Assembly: GCA_003165615.1 (NCBI GenBank)
Contig: PLWR01000245.1
Location: 1 to 5,504, forward strand
Length of the DNA stretch: 5,504 bases
From: Acidobacteriota bacterium
GTDB lineage: Bacteria > Acidobacteriota > Terriglobia > UBA7540
Direction: 5' to 3'
The notes beneath the pieces are model-generated. The model did no database searches, had not been told where the DNA came from, and saw only the letters and a program-made list of their open reading frames with translations. The stretch's first letter is position 1, and each line of letters starts with the position of its first letter. Position numbers and translations under genes: made by a program. Positions 5,400 through 5,504 of this stretch are shown here, piece after piece.

Positions 5400-5504
5400 T
5401 CAGCGCGCCGCTAATACCGGCACATAGAACGTGTGTTTCCGCTTGAACCAACCGCGATAGGCCTTGCGAACCGCAGGGGCCAGCTTTTCCTCGAATGTTC
5501 GGTC
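5400..5504 (-). CDS. C-terminal fragment of the gene upstream of the binding protein, cut by the right edge
   Basis: The frame is open from the right edge of the window and ends at TGA (5402-5400). The 34 residues (DRTFEEKLAPAVRKAYRGWF, then KRKHTFYVPVLAAR) read as a natural, basic C-terminus with one predicted helix. No family can be assigned from this tail. It ends 24 bases before the binding protein's ATG on the same strand, so it is probably the preceding gene of the same operon. That short gap leaves little room for a separate promoter in front of the transporter genes. Confidence 0.5.
   Translation of the reverse strand, partial: DRTFEEKLAPAVRKAYRGWFKRKHTFYVPVLAAR

Noticed and set aside
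1..5504. CRISPR arrays, tRNA or rRNA genes, insertion sequence ends
   Set aside because: I saw no regularly spaced repeats, no cloverleaf-like segment with a TTCGA-type arm in context, and no terminal inverted repeats or transposase fragments.

Overview
The window is a bacterial stretch (GC content mid-50s to about 60% by eye) made of two blocks that do not belong together functionally and that meet near position 1575. The host cannot be named securely. Several starts lack a Shine-Dalgarno sequence and the transporter is of an ordinary Gram-negative type. A PVC-group host such as Verrucomicrobiota is only a weak guess.

Left block (1-1571, + strand): a tightly packed run of small genes typical of phage, plasmid or integrative-element accessory DNA. 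In order these are the tail of an unknown gene (to 89), an 87-residue DUF4236-like protein (76-339), an unknown 94-residue basic/helical protein (352-636), a stand-alone DUF262/ParB-like protein (633-1157), an unknown 116-residue protein (1161-1511), and the first codons of a further gene (from 1528) with the best ribosome binding site in the window. Genes overlap or are 3-16 bases apart, so they look co-transcribed. No integrase, transposase, att site or terminal repeat is visible.

Right block (1572-5504, - strand, read right to left): a peptide/nickel-type ABC importer operon. It holds the C-terminus of an unknown upstream gene (5400-5504), a family 5 solute-binding protein split by an in-frame amber stop (5375-4914 and 4913-3747), a small AT-richer beta-rich protein of unknown function (3713-3333), a complete DppB-like permease (3310-2318), and a DppC-like permease (2312-1572) that loses roughly its last 35-40 residues at the junction. 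The two ATPase genes that often follow such permeases are not in the window.

Taken together, the transporter has two independent lesions, the amber stop in the binding protein and the cut-off second permease. The left-block gene starting at 1528 is cut at the same point as the permease. This fits a decaying operon interrupted by rearrangement with mobile DNA, or a chimeric assembly. The sequence alone does not decide between these. The most unusual items are the double-truncation junction, the amber stop that lies between a perfect AGGAGG and a GTG codon, and the foreign-looking small gene inside the transporter operon.
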